A stretch of 40,945 nucleotides of DNA from Flavobacterium sp. MK4S-17 (GCF_009848495.1 NZ_WWEP01000023.1:1-40945), one strand, 5' to 3'. Positions 7,625-16,183 are shown, numbered from the stretch's first letter. Numbers and translations are program-made. The notes: a model not told the origin generated them from the letters alone.

Positions 7625-9754
7625 ATGAGGAAAGACCTTCAACATATAAAACTTGGCAGCGAAAGCAAAAACACTACAGTACAAGGCAGTACTTTTACTA
7701 CCGCCGAAGGTGTGGTTATTAAAGAAAATTATACAGAAGATGATATAACAAAGCTGGAACACCTTGATTTTGGTGCCGGATTTGCACCTTATCTTCGCGG
7801 GCCTTATGCCACCATGTATGTGCGCCGCCCCTGGACAATCCGCCAGTATGCAGGATTTTCTACCGCTGAGGAGAGTAATGCTTTTTACCGCAGGAACCTT
7901 GCAGCAGGGCAAAAGGGACTGTCTGTAGCATTTGACCTTGCCACGCACCGTGGCTATGACAGCGACCACGAGCGTGTTGTAGGCGATGTCGGCAAAGCCG
8001 GTGTTGCTATTGACAGTGTGGAGGATATGAAAATCCTTTTTGACCAGATACCTCTGCATGAGATGTCTGTTTCTATGACCATGAACGGCGCTGTACTGCC
8101 CATTATGGCATTTTATATTGTAGCTGCAGAAGAGCAGGGTGTGCAGCCCGCACAGCTTTCGGGCACAATACAAAATGATATCCTGAAAGAATTCATGGTT
8201 CGCAATACCTATATCTATCCTCCTGCGCCTTCAATGAAAATAATTGCTGATATATTTGAATATACCTGCAAAAAAATGCCGAAATTCAACTCTATAAGTA
8301 TATCGGGCTACCATATGCAGGAGGCCGGTGCTACTGCCGATATAGAACTGGCATATACACTGGCAGATGGGCTGGAGTATATCCGCACAGGGCTTGCAGC
8401 AGGCATGAAGATAGATGAATTTGCCCCACGCCTCTCTTTCTTTTGGGCTATAGGGATGAATCATTTTATGGAAATTGCCAAAATGCGCGCCGGGCGTATG
8501 CTATGGGCTAAACTTTTAAAGCAATTCAATCCGCAGGACCAGAAATCGCTTGCTTTACGCACCCACTGCCAAACAAGTGGCTGGAGCTTAACAGAGCAAG
8601 ATCCGTTTAATAATGTGGCACGTACCTGTATTGAAGCTGCCGCCGCTGCCTTTGGCGGAACACAGTCCCTGCACACCAACGCACTTGATGAGGCTATAGC
8701 CCTGCCTACCGATTTTTCGGCGAGGATAGCGCGAAATACACAAATATACCTGCAGGAGGAAACAAAGATTACCAAAACGGTTGACCCGTGGGCAGGGAGC
8801 TATTATGTAGAATCCCTTACCAATGAAATAGCCCAAAAAGCATGGGCACTAATTGAAGAAGTAGAAGAGCTTGGGGGGATGACAAAGGCTATTGAAGCCG
8901 GAATACCAAAACTGCGCATTGAAGAAGCTGCCGCACGCAAACAGGCACGTATTGACAGCGGGCAGGACATAATTGTGGGCGTAAATAAATACCGCCTTGA
9001 AAAAGAAGACCCACTTCACATTCTTGAGGTTGACAACCAAACAGTGCGCCGACAGCAGATTGAGCGACTTGAGCAAATAAAAGCTTCAAGGGATAATGTA
9101 AAGGTATCGGAGTGCCTGGCAAAACTTACAGAAGCAGCAAAAAGCAATAAAGGCAACCTGCTGGAACTGGCAGTTGATGCTGCAAGGCACAGAGCTACAC
9201 TGGGAGAAATAAGCAATGCTTTGGAAGAAGTTTACGGCAGGTATAAAGCACAAATAAAATCGTTTAGCGGAGTGTACAGTAAAGAGATTAAAAATGACGT
9301 GAGCTTTGAAAAGGCAAAACAGCTTGCAGATGAATTTGCGAAGCTGGAAGGCCGCCGCCCACGCATTATGATTGCAAAAATGGGGCAGGACGGCCACGAC
9401 CGTGGTGCAAAGGTAGTTGCCACCGGTTATGCCGATGTAGGCTTTGATGTGGATATTGGCCCATTGTTTCAAACACCTGCCGAAGCTGCCAAACAAGCTG
9501 TTGAGAATGACGTACATATTCTTGGTGTGTCATCACTGGCTGCGGGGCATAAAACCCTGGTGCCGCAGGTTATTGAAGAACTAAAAAAATATGGGCGCGA
9601 AGATATTATGGTAATTGTGGGCGGAGTTATACCTTCACAGGATTACCAGTTCCTTTTTGATGCCGGAGCCGTAGCAGTATTCGGGCCGGGAACCAGGATA
9701 AGCGATGCTGCTATTAAAATACTCGAAGTGCTTATTAAAGGTTTTGAAAATTAA
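7625..9754 (+). CDS. mutB: Methylmalonyl-CoA mutase large (alpha) subunit, B12-dependent
   Basis: 709 residues, the catalytic subunit of the adenosylcobalamin-dependent mutase. The N-terminal TIM barrel includes [20 protein letters not shown], the substrate-channel signature, and [18 protein letters not shown]. The C-terminal cobalamin-binding Rossmann domain starts near residue 575; D589-G-H591-D-R-G594 provides the lower axial histidine (base-off/His-on). The usual GVSSLAAGH and GGVIP elements follow. Length is that of the family. It is the last gene of the divIC-mutA-mutB unit. The gene implies a need for B12, made or imported elsewhere. No meaB or epimerase gene is next to it. Confidence 0.96.
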   Translation: MRKDLQHIKLGSESKNTTVQGSTFTTAEGVVIKENYTEDDITKLEHLDFGAGFAPYLRGPYATMYVRRPWTIRQYAGFSTAEESNAFYRRNLAAGQKGLSVAFDLATHRGYDSDHERVVGDVGKAGVAIDSVEDMKILFDQIPLHEMSVSMTMNGAVLPIMAFYIVAAEEQGVQPAQLSGTIQNDILKEFMVRNTYIYPPAPSMKIIADIFEYTCKKMPKFNSISISGYHMQEAGATADIELAYTLADGLEYIRTGLAAGMKIDEFAPRLSFFWAIGMNHFMEIAKMRAGRMLWAKLLKQFNPQDQKSLALRTHCQTSGWSLTEQDPFNNVARTCIEAAAAAFGGTQSLHTNALDEAIALPTDFSARIARNTQIYLQEETKITKTVDPWAGSYYVESLTNEIAQKAWALIEEVEELGGMTKAIEAGIPKLRIEEAAARKQARIDSGQDIIVGVNKYRLEKEDPLHILEVDNQTVRRQQIERLEQIKASRDNVKVSECLAKLTEAAKSNKGNLLELAVDAARHRATLGEISNALEEVYGRYKAQIKSFSGVYSKEIKNDVSFEKAKQLADEFAKLEGRRPRIMIAKMGQDGHDRGAKVVATGYADVGFDVDIGPLFQTPAEAAKQAVENDVHILGVSSLAAGHKTLVPQVIEELKKYGREDIMVIVGGVIPSQDYQFLFDAGAVAVFGPGTRISDAAIKILEVLIKGFEN

Positions 9755-9802
9755 TCAATAATATCTAATTTGGATTGTCCCAATCTTACAATTTTATTAC
9801 CC

Positions 9803-9837
9803 TATAATAATTGATTTTTGGCATATCAATTATTATA
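9803..9837 (+). promoter_or_regulatory. 13-base perfect inverted repeat just before a start codon
   Basis: Arms at 9803-9815 and 9825-9837 are exact reverse complements (TATAATAATTGAT and its partner), around a nine-base loop. The right arm ends three bases before the ATG at 9841. It could be a repressor operator or an mRNA hairpin that hides the translation start. The arms are almost all A+T and no T-run follows, so it is a poor terminator. A weaker GATTG/CAATC hairpin lies at 9773-9785. Confidence 0.5.
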
Positions 9838-9840
9838 ATT

Positions 9841-11070
9841 ATGAAATATTATATCAATATTTTATTGTTGCTTTACTGCAATATTATATTGGCTCAGGAC
9901 AAAGAGGCTTATCTTAACGATAACAAATGGGACATTACAAAACCATTTACTTTTACAGAAACAAATGCCAGGCTTATAGGCTTTGGAGCTTACCATGGAA
10001 GTGCTAAAACCGAAGATGCAGAATTAGCATTAGTAGCGTCTTTATGCAAAAATAACGGCCTGCGCTATTATGTTGCAGAAACCGATATGGCCATAGCCTG
10101 TTTTTTAAATGAATACCTTAAATCAGGTGATGAGGTATTACTTAAAGACCTCATTATACATTATGGCACCCGAATACCGCAGGAACGTACTGTGGAAGTT
10201 TTTGAGAAATGGAGAAAGCTGAAAAAAATTAATGATGCACTGCCCGAAAATAAAAAGCTCACAGTTATTGGGCCAGACCCCGTAGTAACTTATAAATATT
10301 ATTACAGGCTTTTGCTAACGCTGATTAAGGATAAAGAATGGCACAAGGCAAAACAGCTTCAAAATACCGTTATAACAGACACAACTGATTATTCACCTTA
10401 TTATAATAGCTTTAGTAAAAAACAACTCTCTGGATTTGTAACCGATTATGAAATAAATAAAGCTGAATATTTGGGAAAAATTACAGACAGGGAAAAATTT
10501 GAAGATGTTATTACTCTTTTAAAAACAAGTTTTAGGAATTATAACAGGGAAAAAGAAATTTACAATAATTATATAAAATTATATAATAAATACAATCTGC
10601 AAAACGAACTTGTATTTGCCCGCTACGGCTTTTTCCACCTGCTGAAAGCTAAGGAAGGTAATGCTGCTTCATTTTTTACGCAATTGCTGGAAAATAATAT
10701 TTACAATAATGAAAGCCTGATAAGCATTATTGGGTATTTCAATAAATCGGAGGTGATATGGGACGATATTTTTAAAGATGGTGAATATTCCTACTCTACT
10801 ACCAGTGTTGAAGGAACCGGGGATAGTGGCAATGAATATTTCAGTGGCATTGATGCATTTAAAAAACAAAAAATGTCTGACTTAACTCTTTTCAGGCTCG
10901 ACAGCAGTAACAGTCCTTACAGTAAATCCGGCTGCATAGACCTCATCCAGGTTATAACTCCTGAAAAATCAGCTATTGATTATAATGGCCAAACAACAAC
11001 TTCATTTATAGATTACGCATTGCTTATAAGTAATTCCAAAGCTGCAAAATCAATATTTACATTACCGTAA
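9841..11070 (+). CDS. Secreted protein resembling the erythromycin esterase/ChaN-like fold
   Basis: 409 residues from the ATG at 9841. The preceding in-frame leader from 9811 (a TTG) is rejected because it would run through the inverted repeat and spoil the signal peptide. Residues 1-19 (MKYYINILLLLYCNIILAQ) are a signal peptide. Residues about 43-85 resemble the erythromycin-esterase-like group: RLIGFGAYHGSAKTEDAE with H52 and E58, then YYVAETDMA with E80, which fits the His and Glu of that fold. Long helical segments follow. No T9SS tail or lipobox is seen, so a periplasmic location is likely. Function unknown; resistance to a macrolide should not be assumed. It is a single gene between mutB and the carbonic anhydrase. 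Confidence 0.55.
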   Translation: MKYYINILLLLYCNIILAQDKEAYLNDNKWDITKPFTFTETNARLIGFGAYHGSAKTEDAELALVASLCKNNGLRYYVAETDMAIACFLNEYLKSGDEVLLKDLIIHYGTRIPQERTVEVFEKWRKLKKINDALPENKKLTVIGPDPVVTYKYYYRLLLTLIKDKEWHKAKQLQNTVITDTTDYSPYYNSFSKKQLSGFVTDYEINKAEYLGKITDREKFEDVITLLKTSFRNYNREKEIYNNYIKLYNKYNLQNELVFARYGFFHLLKAKEGNAASFFTQLLENNIYNNESLISIIGYFNKSEVIWDDIFKDGEYSYSTTSVEGTGDSGNEYFSGIDAFKKQKMSDLTLFRLDSSNSPYSKSGCIDLIQVITPEKSAIDYNGQTTTSFIDYALLISNSKAAKSIFTLP

Positions 11071-11077
11071 CTTTTAG

Positions 11078-11108
11078 TTGACGCTTAAACCAATTTACCA
11101 TACTTTTA
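11078..11108 (+). promoter_or_regulatory. Candidate promoter of the carbonic anhydrase gene
   Basis: TTG at 11078-11080, then 20 bases, then TACTTTTA at 11101-11108. Spacing fits the Bacteroidota pattern TTG-(17-23)-TAnnTTTG; only the last base of the -7 box differs. The start codon is 19 bases beyond the -7 box. Confidence 0.6.
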
Positions 11109-11127
11109 TAAACCAAATTATACAGGT

Positions 11128-11757
11128 ATGGACATAAAAAAAGTTTTTGAAAATAACCGCGACTGGATTAATACCCAGCTGGCCAAAGATGAAAGATATT
11201 TTGATAACCTATCGGAAGGGCAGTCGCCCGGAATATTATACATTGGCTGTTCAGACAGCCGCGTAACTGCGGAAGAGCTTATGGGCGGAGCACCCGGAGA
11301 AGTATTTGTGCACCGCAATATTGCCAACATGGTACCAAATACCGATTTAAATTCTATGTCGGTTATTAATTATGCAGTAGTACATTTAAAAGTTAAGCAT
11401 GTAGTAGTTTGCGGGCATACCAACTGCGGTGGTATAAAAGCAGCTATGCAAAGTATGGATTTAGGGATATTGAATCCATGGCTAAGAAATATACGTGACG
11501 TGTACCGCCTGCACCGAAAAGAACTGGACAGTATTGATGATGATAACAAACGTTATGATCGACTTGTGGAACTTAATGTACAGGAACAATGTATTAATGT
11601 TATAAAAACGGCAGAAGTACAGCAGGCCATAAGGGAACGCGGCCTTACAGTGCATGGTTGGGTATTTGACCTGAGAAGCGGGAAATTAATAGACCTTGCT
11701 ATAGATTTTGAAAAAATAACCAGCGATATAGTTAACATTTACCGTATCGGTTCCTGA
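11128..11757 (+). CDS. can: Beta-class carbonic anhydrase
   Basis: 209 residues, cytoplasmic, interconverting CO2 and bicarbonate. The zinc site of the beta class is complete: C41 in IGCSDSR, H97 and C100 in GHTNCGG, with the D43/R45 dyad. Length and the ending, with HGWVFDLRSGKLIDL, match Can/CynT-like enzymes. It is preceded by a well-spaced promoter and followed by the bTHX gene, which has its own -7 box. It is not beside a bicarbonate transporter here, so a general housekeeping role (bicarbonate for carboxylases) is most likely. It could also feed the carboxylation arm of propionate metabolism linked to the mutase, but that is speculation. Confidence 0.95.
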   Translation: MDIKKVFENNRDWINTQLAKDERYFDNLSEGQSPGILYIGCSDSRVTAEELMGGAPGEVFVHRNIANMVPNTDLNSMSVINYAVVHLKVKHVVVCGHTNCGGIKAAMQSMDLGILNPWLRNIRDVYRLHRKELDSIDDDNKRYDRLVELNVQEQCINVIKTAEVQQAIRERGLTVHGWVFDLRSGKLIDLAIDFEKITSDIVNIYRIGS

Positions 11758-11782
11758 TTTTTTTATTTTTGAAGGTAATTTT

Positions 11783-11790
11783 TATATTTG
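11783..11790 (+). promoter_or_regulatory. Candidate -7 promoter box (TATATTTG) for the bTHX gene
   Basis: TATATTTG is a full match to TAnnTTTG, 22 bases before the bTHX ATG at 11813. The nearest TTG is only 11 bases upstream, so the -33 element is uncertain. Confidence 0.5.
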
Positions 11791-11812
11791 AAAGTATAGA
11801 AACCTTCAAATT

Positions 11813-11920
11813 ATGGGAAAAGGAGATGTAAAAACTAAACGAGGAAAAATTTGGTGTGGCTCTTATGGTGTTAAACGCCGTAAAAACAAAACAGAAGGGA
11901 ACAGTTCTCCCGCAAAGTGA
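11813..11920 (+). CDS. 30S ribosomal protein bTHX
   Basis: A 35-residue basic protein starting MGKGDVKTKRGKIW, with the family core GKGDxKTxRGKIWxGSYG and a Lys/Arg-rich tail. bTHX (Thx) is a small peptide that packs in a cavity at the top of the 30S head in Thermus and is widespread in Bacteroidota. The gene has its own -7 box and is followed immediately by a perfect hairpin terminator, so it forms a short single-gene transcript. One cysteine (W-C-G) stands where many relatives have arginine. The tail KTEGNSSPAK is slightly longer and less basic than usual. Confidence 0.9.
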   Translation: MGKGDVKTKRGKIWCGSYGVKRRKNKTEGNSSPAK

Positions 11921-11926
11921 TAATTT

Positions 11927-11949
11927 AAAGGCAGCAATAGCTGCCTTTT
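11927..11949 (+). terminator. Intrinsic terminator after bTHX
   Basis: Perfect eight-base stem AAAGGCAG / CTGCCTTT with a six-base loop and a short T-run, starting 6 bases after the bTHX stop codon. Confidence 0.8.
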
Positions 11950-11965
11950 CAATTCCTAAAAAATC

Positions 11966-12424
11966 ATGAATAACTTAGAAACAATATACCTGACAGGTAT
12001 AGCCCTTAAGGAAAAAACAACAAATGAAAATAACCAGGCAATGCAGGATTGTGGCAGGCTTTGGCAGGAATTTGAAAGTAAGGGCTACTTTAGTAAAATT
12101 GATAACAAGCTTGAAAATAAAATATATGCTGTATACTATGACTATGAGGGCGACCACACAAAACCTTACTCTTATTTTATAGGATGCCGTGTGGCTGCAG
12201 GAAGCCTTGCACCTGAGGGAATGGAAAATATTGTCATTCCGCCAGGTAATTATAAAATAATTACTGCAAAAGGAAAAATGCCCGACTGTGTGGCTGATGC
12301 ATGGCGTACTATATGGAATTCGGATATTAAAAGGGCTTACAAAGCAGATTTTGAAATATATGACGGGGAATCTTTTGACTGGAATAATGCCGAAATAGCT
12401 ATTTTCATTTCAGTAGAACAATAA
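11966..12424 (+). CDS. GyrI-like/AraC effector-binding domain protein
   Basis: 152 residues made of a single stand-alone effector-binding domain of the GyrI/SOUL-like fold, close to the integron-associated Cass2 type. The repeated beta-alpha-beta pattern is visible: the motif AVYYDYEGDHTKPYSYFIGCRV is the usual central strand pair, followed by VIPPGNYKIITAKGKMPDCV and the end EIAIFISVEQ. Such domains bind small amphipathic ligands, and on their own often act as ligand scavengers. No DNA-binding domain is attached. The start at 11966 lies 17 bases after the bTHX terminator, leaving little room for a promoter, so the gene may rely on read-through. Ligand unknown. Confidence 0.75.
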   Translation: MNNLETIYLTGIALKEKTTNENNQAMQDCGRLWQEFESKGYFSKIDNKLENKIYAVYYDYEGDHTKPYSYFIGCRVAAGSLAPEGMENIVIPPGNYKIITAKGKMPDCVADAWRTIWNSDIKRAYKADFEIYDGESFDWNNAEIAIFISVEQ

Positions 12425-12463
12425 AATAAAAGATGTTGTTTTTTTTATTTATGCAAAACAATA

Positions 12464-12471
12464 TATATTTG
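12464..12471 (+). promoter_or_regulatory. Candidate -7 promoter box (TATATTTG) for tRNA-Pro
   Basis: TATATTTG, a full match to TAnnTTTG, lies 15 bases before the tRNA 5' end. A TTG at 12436-12438 is spaced 25 bases away, slightly long. Confidence 0.5.
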
Positions 12472-12486
12472 CGCACCTTTAAAATT

Positions 12487-12560
12487 CGGGATGTAGCGCA
12501 GCCTGGTAGCGTACTAGCATGGGGTGCTAGGGGTCGCTGGTTCGAATCCAGTCATCCCGA
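12487..12560 (+). tRNA. tRNA-Pro (anticodon GGG)
   Basis: 74 bases. The acceptor stem CGGGATG pairs with CATCCCG and the discriminator is A. The D arm contains AGCCTGGTAGC. The anticodon stem CTAGC/GCTAG encloses the loop ATGGGGT, giving anticodon GGG. The T loop is TTCGAAT. The 3' CCA is not encoded. It is a lone tRNA with its own promoter box and a terminator 11 bases downstream. Confidence 0.95.
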
Positions 12561-12571
12561 CAACTTATAGA

Positions 12572-12600
12572 AAACCGCCTAATCTCTTAGGTGGTTTTTT
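12572..12600 (+). terminator. Intrinsic terminator after tRNA-Pro
   Basis: Eleven-base stem AAACCGCCTAA / TTAGGTGGTTT (one G-T pair) with a four-base loop (TCTC), followed directly by a T-run. Confidence 0.85.
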
Positions 12601-12841
12601 ATTTATAACAGCTAAAATTCAGCCATTTACAATGCTTCAGCTATTTTTTATATTTATACTGTTTCACTTATTTTTAATATCAAAAGGCATCCTTTTAGGC
12701 ATATAAAATTTTACTGACCTTTATAAAATACATAACTATAAAAAGCATATTGTTTAATCATTATATTTACAGTATTAACTGGTCATAATGCTGCGTCATC
12801 AAATAAAATTTTCATTAGTAAACTGATACCATAAATAAAAA

Positions 12842-13813
12842 ATGATTGAAGAAATTGATTACGGCTCTTTCTTAAAAAAGCAATTTGTAACCCGAGAAAC
12901 TATAACTGCAAAATATATAAAGTGCGAAAATTGTAGTGCCATATTCTCTATAAATCTTGCATCGCCTACAACCTGCTCTTTTTGCGCTTCACCTTTAATT
13001 ACTGGAAGCGCTTACGAAGATACTATTATCAAACCTAAATCAATATTACCTTTTAATATAAGCATTGATAAGGCAAATGAAGAATTTAGGAAATGGATTG
13101 AAATGCTAAGGCTGGCACCTGATAATTTATATGAAATAATAAGCCTTGGCAATTTTACAGGTATTTATATTCCGTATTGGACGTACGGCATTATTACTAA
13201 TAGCGAATACACGGGGGAAAAGGGAATATATTACTATGAAAATGAAAGTTATACAACAACAGAAAATGGAAAAACGGTTGCCAAAAACCGCAGAGTAAAA
13301 AAAATACGTTGGTATTCTGCAAAAGGCAGTCTCAAAATGATGTTTGATGATGTACTGATTAGTGCAACTAAATCGCTCCCTGAAAAATATATAAAAAAAC
13401 TTGAGCCTTGGGACTTAGAAAATTTAGTGCCCTTTAGGGACATCTACTTAAACGATTATAAAACTGAAAAATATCAGGTTAATTTAGAAGAAGGTTTTGA
13501 AGCTGCCAAAAAAATTGCTACTCCTGAAATAAGTTTAACGATAATGAATAAAATAGGAGGTGATGAACAACGTATTTTCACTGTAAATACCCAGTATACA
13601 AATATAACGTTTAAGCATTTACTGCTTCCTATATATACATGTGCTTATAATTATAATGGAAAGAAATACCAGTTTTTAGTTAATGCTAGGACTGGAGAAG
13701 TACAGGGGCAGCGCCCTTATAGCTGGATTAAAATAACAATATTGGTGGTTCTTTCCTTAATTGAGATAGCTTTAGTTATATACTTATATATGTATTGTGC
13801 AAATAAATATTAG
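12842..13813 (+). CDS. Zinc-ribbon protein with C-terminal membrane anchor, function unknown
   Basis: 323 residues. A four-cysteine zinc ribbon lies near the N-terminus: C28-x2-C31 and C45-x2-C48. A domain follows with PFNISIDKANEEFRKWI and the motif GIYIPYWTYG, and near the C-terminus LLPIYTCAYNYNGKKYQFLVNARTGE. One transmembrane helix sits at about residues 297-318, so the main domain is probably cytoplasmic. Related proteins in databases are often labelled as a PriA-like helicase or replication factor Y, but nothing here supports helicase activity: no Walker motifs are present. The gene stands alone, 241 bases after the tRNA-Pro terminator; that gap is very A+T-rich with no other feature seen. 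Function unknown. Confidence 0.7.
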   Translation: MIEEIDYGSFLKKQFVTRETITAKYIKCENCSAIFSINLASPTTCSFCASPLITGSAYEDTIIKPKSILPFNISIDKANEEFRKWIEMLRLAPDNLYEIISLGNFTGIYIPYWTYGIITNSEYTGEKGIYYYENESYTTTENGKTVAKNRRVKKIRWYSAKGSLKMMFDDVLISATKSLPEKYIKKLEPWDLENLVPFRDIYLNDYKTEKYQVNLEEGFEAAKKIATPEISLTIMNKIGGDEQRIFTVNTQYTNITFKHLLLPIYTCAYNYNGKKYQFLVNARTGEVQGQRPYSWIKITILVVLSLIEIALVIYLYMYCANKY

Positions 13814-13892
13814 TATAAAAAGGTTTATCTTCCACTGAATTGTCGTGAAGTATATTACTGCTTTAATTATCTTTACAATAAATACATAACTG

Positions 13893-14774
13893 ATGAACTA
13901 CACTCAAAAAATGCTTCGTGATGATGCGCTTACAGATAAAGTTATTGTTATTACAGGCGGTGGTAGTGGCCTGGGTAAAGCAATGACAAAATATTTTATG
14001 GAACTTGGTGCAAAAGTAGCCATAACTTCACGCGATATTGAAAAATTACAAAACACTGCCAAAGAACTGGAAAGCGAAACCGGCGGGCAATGCCTTGCTG
14101 TACAGTGCGATGTACGTAATTATGATGAGGTAGAAAATATGCTGAAAGCTGTATTAAAAGCTTATGGAAAAGCAGATGTGCTGCTAAATAATGCAGCAGG
14201 CAATTTTATATCACCTACTGAAAGGCTTTCGGCTAATGCGTTTGATACTATTATAGATATTGTGTTGAAAGGTTCAAAAAACTGTACGCTTGCTTTTGGC
14301 AAACACTGGATTGATACAAAGCAGGAAAAATCTACCATACTTAATATTGTAACCACCTATGCCTGGACAGGCTCTGCTTATGTAGTGCCCAGTGCAACGG
14401 CAAAAGCAGGCGTACTGGCAATGACCCGAAGCCTTGCAGTAGAATGGGCTAAATATGGTATCCGTTCTAATGCTATTGCACCGGGCCCCTTCCCTACTAA
14501 AGGTGCCTGGGACAGGTTGCTGCCGGGCGACCTTAAAGATAAGTTTGACCTTGCTAAAAAAGTACCGTTAAAACGTGTGGGCGATCATCAGGAGCTGGCG
14601 AATCTTGCTGCTTACCTGGTTTCTGATTTTTCTGCTTATGTAAATGGGGAAGTAATTACCATAGATGGCGGCGAATGGCTTAAAGGTGCAGGGCAGTTTA
14701 ACCTGCTGGAAGCAATACCCGATGAAATGTGGGACATGCTGGAAGCTATGATTAAAGCCAAAAAGAATAAATAA
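13893..14774 (+). CDS. SDR oxidoreductase, 2,4-dienoyl-CoA reductase type
   Basis: 293 residues, NADPH-binding Rossmann enzyme. The nucleotide motif TGGGSGLG is at residues 21-28 and NNAAGN at 99-104. The standard SDR Tyr of Y-x3-K is absent: S167 stands four residues before K171, and a tyrosine (Y156) lies 15 residues before it. The same Tyr/Ser/Lys spacing is known from mammalian mitochondrial 2,4-dienoyl-CoA reductase (Y199, S210, K214), with Asn near N104. This supports reduction of 2,4-dienoyl-CoA in oxidation of unsaturated fatty acids. It is unrelated to the FadH flavoenzyme of E. coli. A single gene ending in a hairpin terminator. Confidence 0.85.
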   Translation: MNYTQKMLRDDALTDKVIVITGGGSGLGKAMTKYFMELGAKVAITSRDIEKLQNTAKELESETGGQCLAVQCDVRNYDEVENMLKAVLKAYGKADVLLNNAAGNFISPTERLSANAFDTIIDIVLKGSKNCTLAFGKHWIDTKQEKSTILNIVTTYAWTGSAYVVPSATAKAGVLAMTRSLAVEWAKYGIRSNAIAPGPFPTKGAWDRLLPGDLKDKFDLAKKVPLKRVGDHQELANLAAYLVSDFSAYVNGEVITIDGGEWLKGAGQFNLLEAIPDEMWDMLEAMIKAKKNK

Positions 14775-14785
14775 TATACATTTTG

Positions 14786-14811
14786 ATGCAGGTTTACAGC
14801 CTGCATTTTTT
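14786..14811 (+). terminator. Intrinsic terminator after the SDR gene
   Basis: Seven-base stem ATGCAGG / CCTGCAT with a seven-base loop and a T-run, starting 11 bases after the stop codon. Confidence 0.8.
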
Positions 14812-14857
14812 ATGTCAATTTTTTAATTTTTTATTTAGACTTAATACAAATAGTGTT

Positions 14858-14865
14858 TATATTTG
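14858..14865 (+). promoter_or_regulatory. Candidate -7 promoter box (TATATTTG) for the HmuY-like gene
   Basis: TATATTTG, a full match to TAnnTTTG, lies 28 bases before the ATG at 14894. It falls within the upstream extension of the reading frame, supporting the later start. No clear TTG at -33. Confidence 0.5.
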
Positions 14866-14893
14866 CACCACGTTTAGATTAATAATTAAAAAC

Positions 14894-16183
14894 ATGATGA
14901 AAAAACTACTTCACTACTCACTTTTATTTTTTACAGGCCTATCACTTGCGCAGGATTATACTACCGTAAATATAGCTATGCAGCCAAGTTATGCCAGCCA
15001 GGTATATTATAAGTTTGCTACTAATACCCAAACTCCGGTTGCAGCAGCAAGCTGGGATATAGCATTTGAAAAAGCATCAGGAATGGGTATTGGCACTATA
15101 CTGGTAAATGACGGTGCCGGCATAAAATTGTTTGAAGCTTCTAACAGCGCCTCTAACTGGCAGAATATTGACGTGGCCAATGAAGCTAACTGGATTGAAT
15201 TATATAATTCTGATACCGAATGGGCAGGCGCATTTGACAAAGGAAGCAACAGCAACCCGCCTTTTGGTTTTGGATGGGGCAGCTATAATATAGGCACACA
15301 CCATATTAACGGCACAATAATTTTTGTACTTAAGTATGCTGATAATACCTATAAAAAAATCATCATTGAAGATTACGACCCTTTTACAGGTATAACAACA
15401 TTTAAATATGCAAGCTGGGACGGAACTGCATGGAGCAGCGACGAAACCGGGGTTGTATCTGCATCAAATAATGCGGGCTATTCCTTCAACTACTATTCCC
15501 TTGCTAATGGTTTGGTTACAGCAGCACCTGAAGATACCGCCTGGGATATTGTTTTTAGAAAATATTACACAAACCTGGGTACTGAAGATAACCCAATAAT
15601 GTACAGTGTTACAGGAGCATTACATAGTAATGGTGTGAGCGTTGCACAAATTGACGAAACAGGCAATACACAAAATGATCCTGCCTTACCTGCCGAAGGA
15701 AACTACTCTGCCAATATTAATACCATTGGAGATGACTGGAAAACATTTGATATGACAAGTTTCAGCTATGTAGTTGACCCTGAAACCACTTTTTATGTAA
15801 AAGATGCTGCAGGAAATATTTACAGGATGTATTTTACTTCCTTTGCAGGCCAATCTACCGGGAACCTAAGCTTTAACTATAAAGATGTAACAGCTACCGC
15901 AGGGTTTAAGGATTTAAACAACAATATGTCATTTGGGCTTTACCCAAATCCGTCAACCGATAAAAGGGTAACGGTTATTTACGACCTTAAAAATTCAACT
16001 CCGGACAAGAATATTGTAACCATTTATTCAATAGCGGGAGCAAAAGTGTATGAAACCGAAATAACAAATAATTCAGGTTTTTACACAAAAGAACTTAACC
16101 TTTCCCAATTGAGCCCGGGCATGTACATAGTACAGTTTAAATCAGGCAATGCATCACAATCAAAAAAACTTATTATTAAGTAA
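14894..16183 (+). CDS. HmuY-like secreted protein with C-terminal T9SS sorting domain
   Basis: 429 residues from MMKKLLHYS. A longer frame from 14783 is rejected because it crosses the terminator and the -7 box. Residues 1-20 are a signal peptide ending LSLAQ. Two segments carry the HmuY-type sequence around SWDIAFEK and AWDIVFRKYYT, with beta-rich sequence between. The last about 80 residues are a type A T9SS tail: FGLYPNPSTD, then GMYIVQF and the basic end SKKLIIK. HmuY in Porphyromonas is a haem-binding protein; whether this one binds haem is an inference. The T9SS tail predicts export and surface attachment or release. It lies alone between two terminators. Confidence 0.8.
   Translation: MMKKLLHYSLLFFTGLSLAQDYTTVNIAMQPSYASQVYYKFATNTQTPVAAASWDIAFEKASGMGIGTILVNDGAGIKLFEASNSASNWQNIDVANEANWIELYNSDTEWAGAFDKGSNSNPPFGFGWGSYNIGTHHINGTIIFVLKYADNTYKKIIIEDYDPFTGITTFKYASWDGTAWSSDETGVVSASNNAGYSFNYYSLANGLVTAAPEDTAWDIVFRKYYTNLGTEDNPIMYSVTGALHSNGVSVAQIDETGNTQNDPALPAEGNYSANINTIGDDWKTFDMTSFSYVVDPETTFYVKDAAGNIYRMYFTSFAGQSTGNLSFNYKDVTATAGFKDLNNNMSFGLYPNPSTDKRVTVIYDLKNSTPDKNIVTIYSIAGAKVYETEITNNSGFYTKELNLSQLSPGMYIVQFKSGNASQSKKLIIK

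Noticed and set aside
12524..12706. 60-residue open frame beginning inside tRNA-Pro and crossing its terminator
   Set aside because: It reads through a tRNA and an intrinsic terminator and resembles no protein family.
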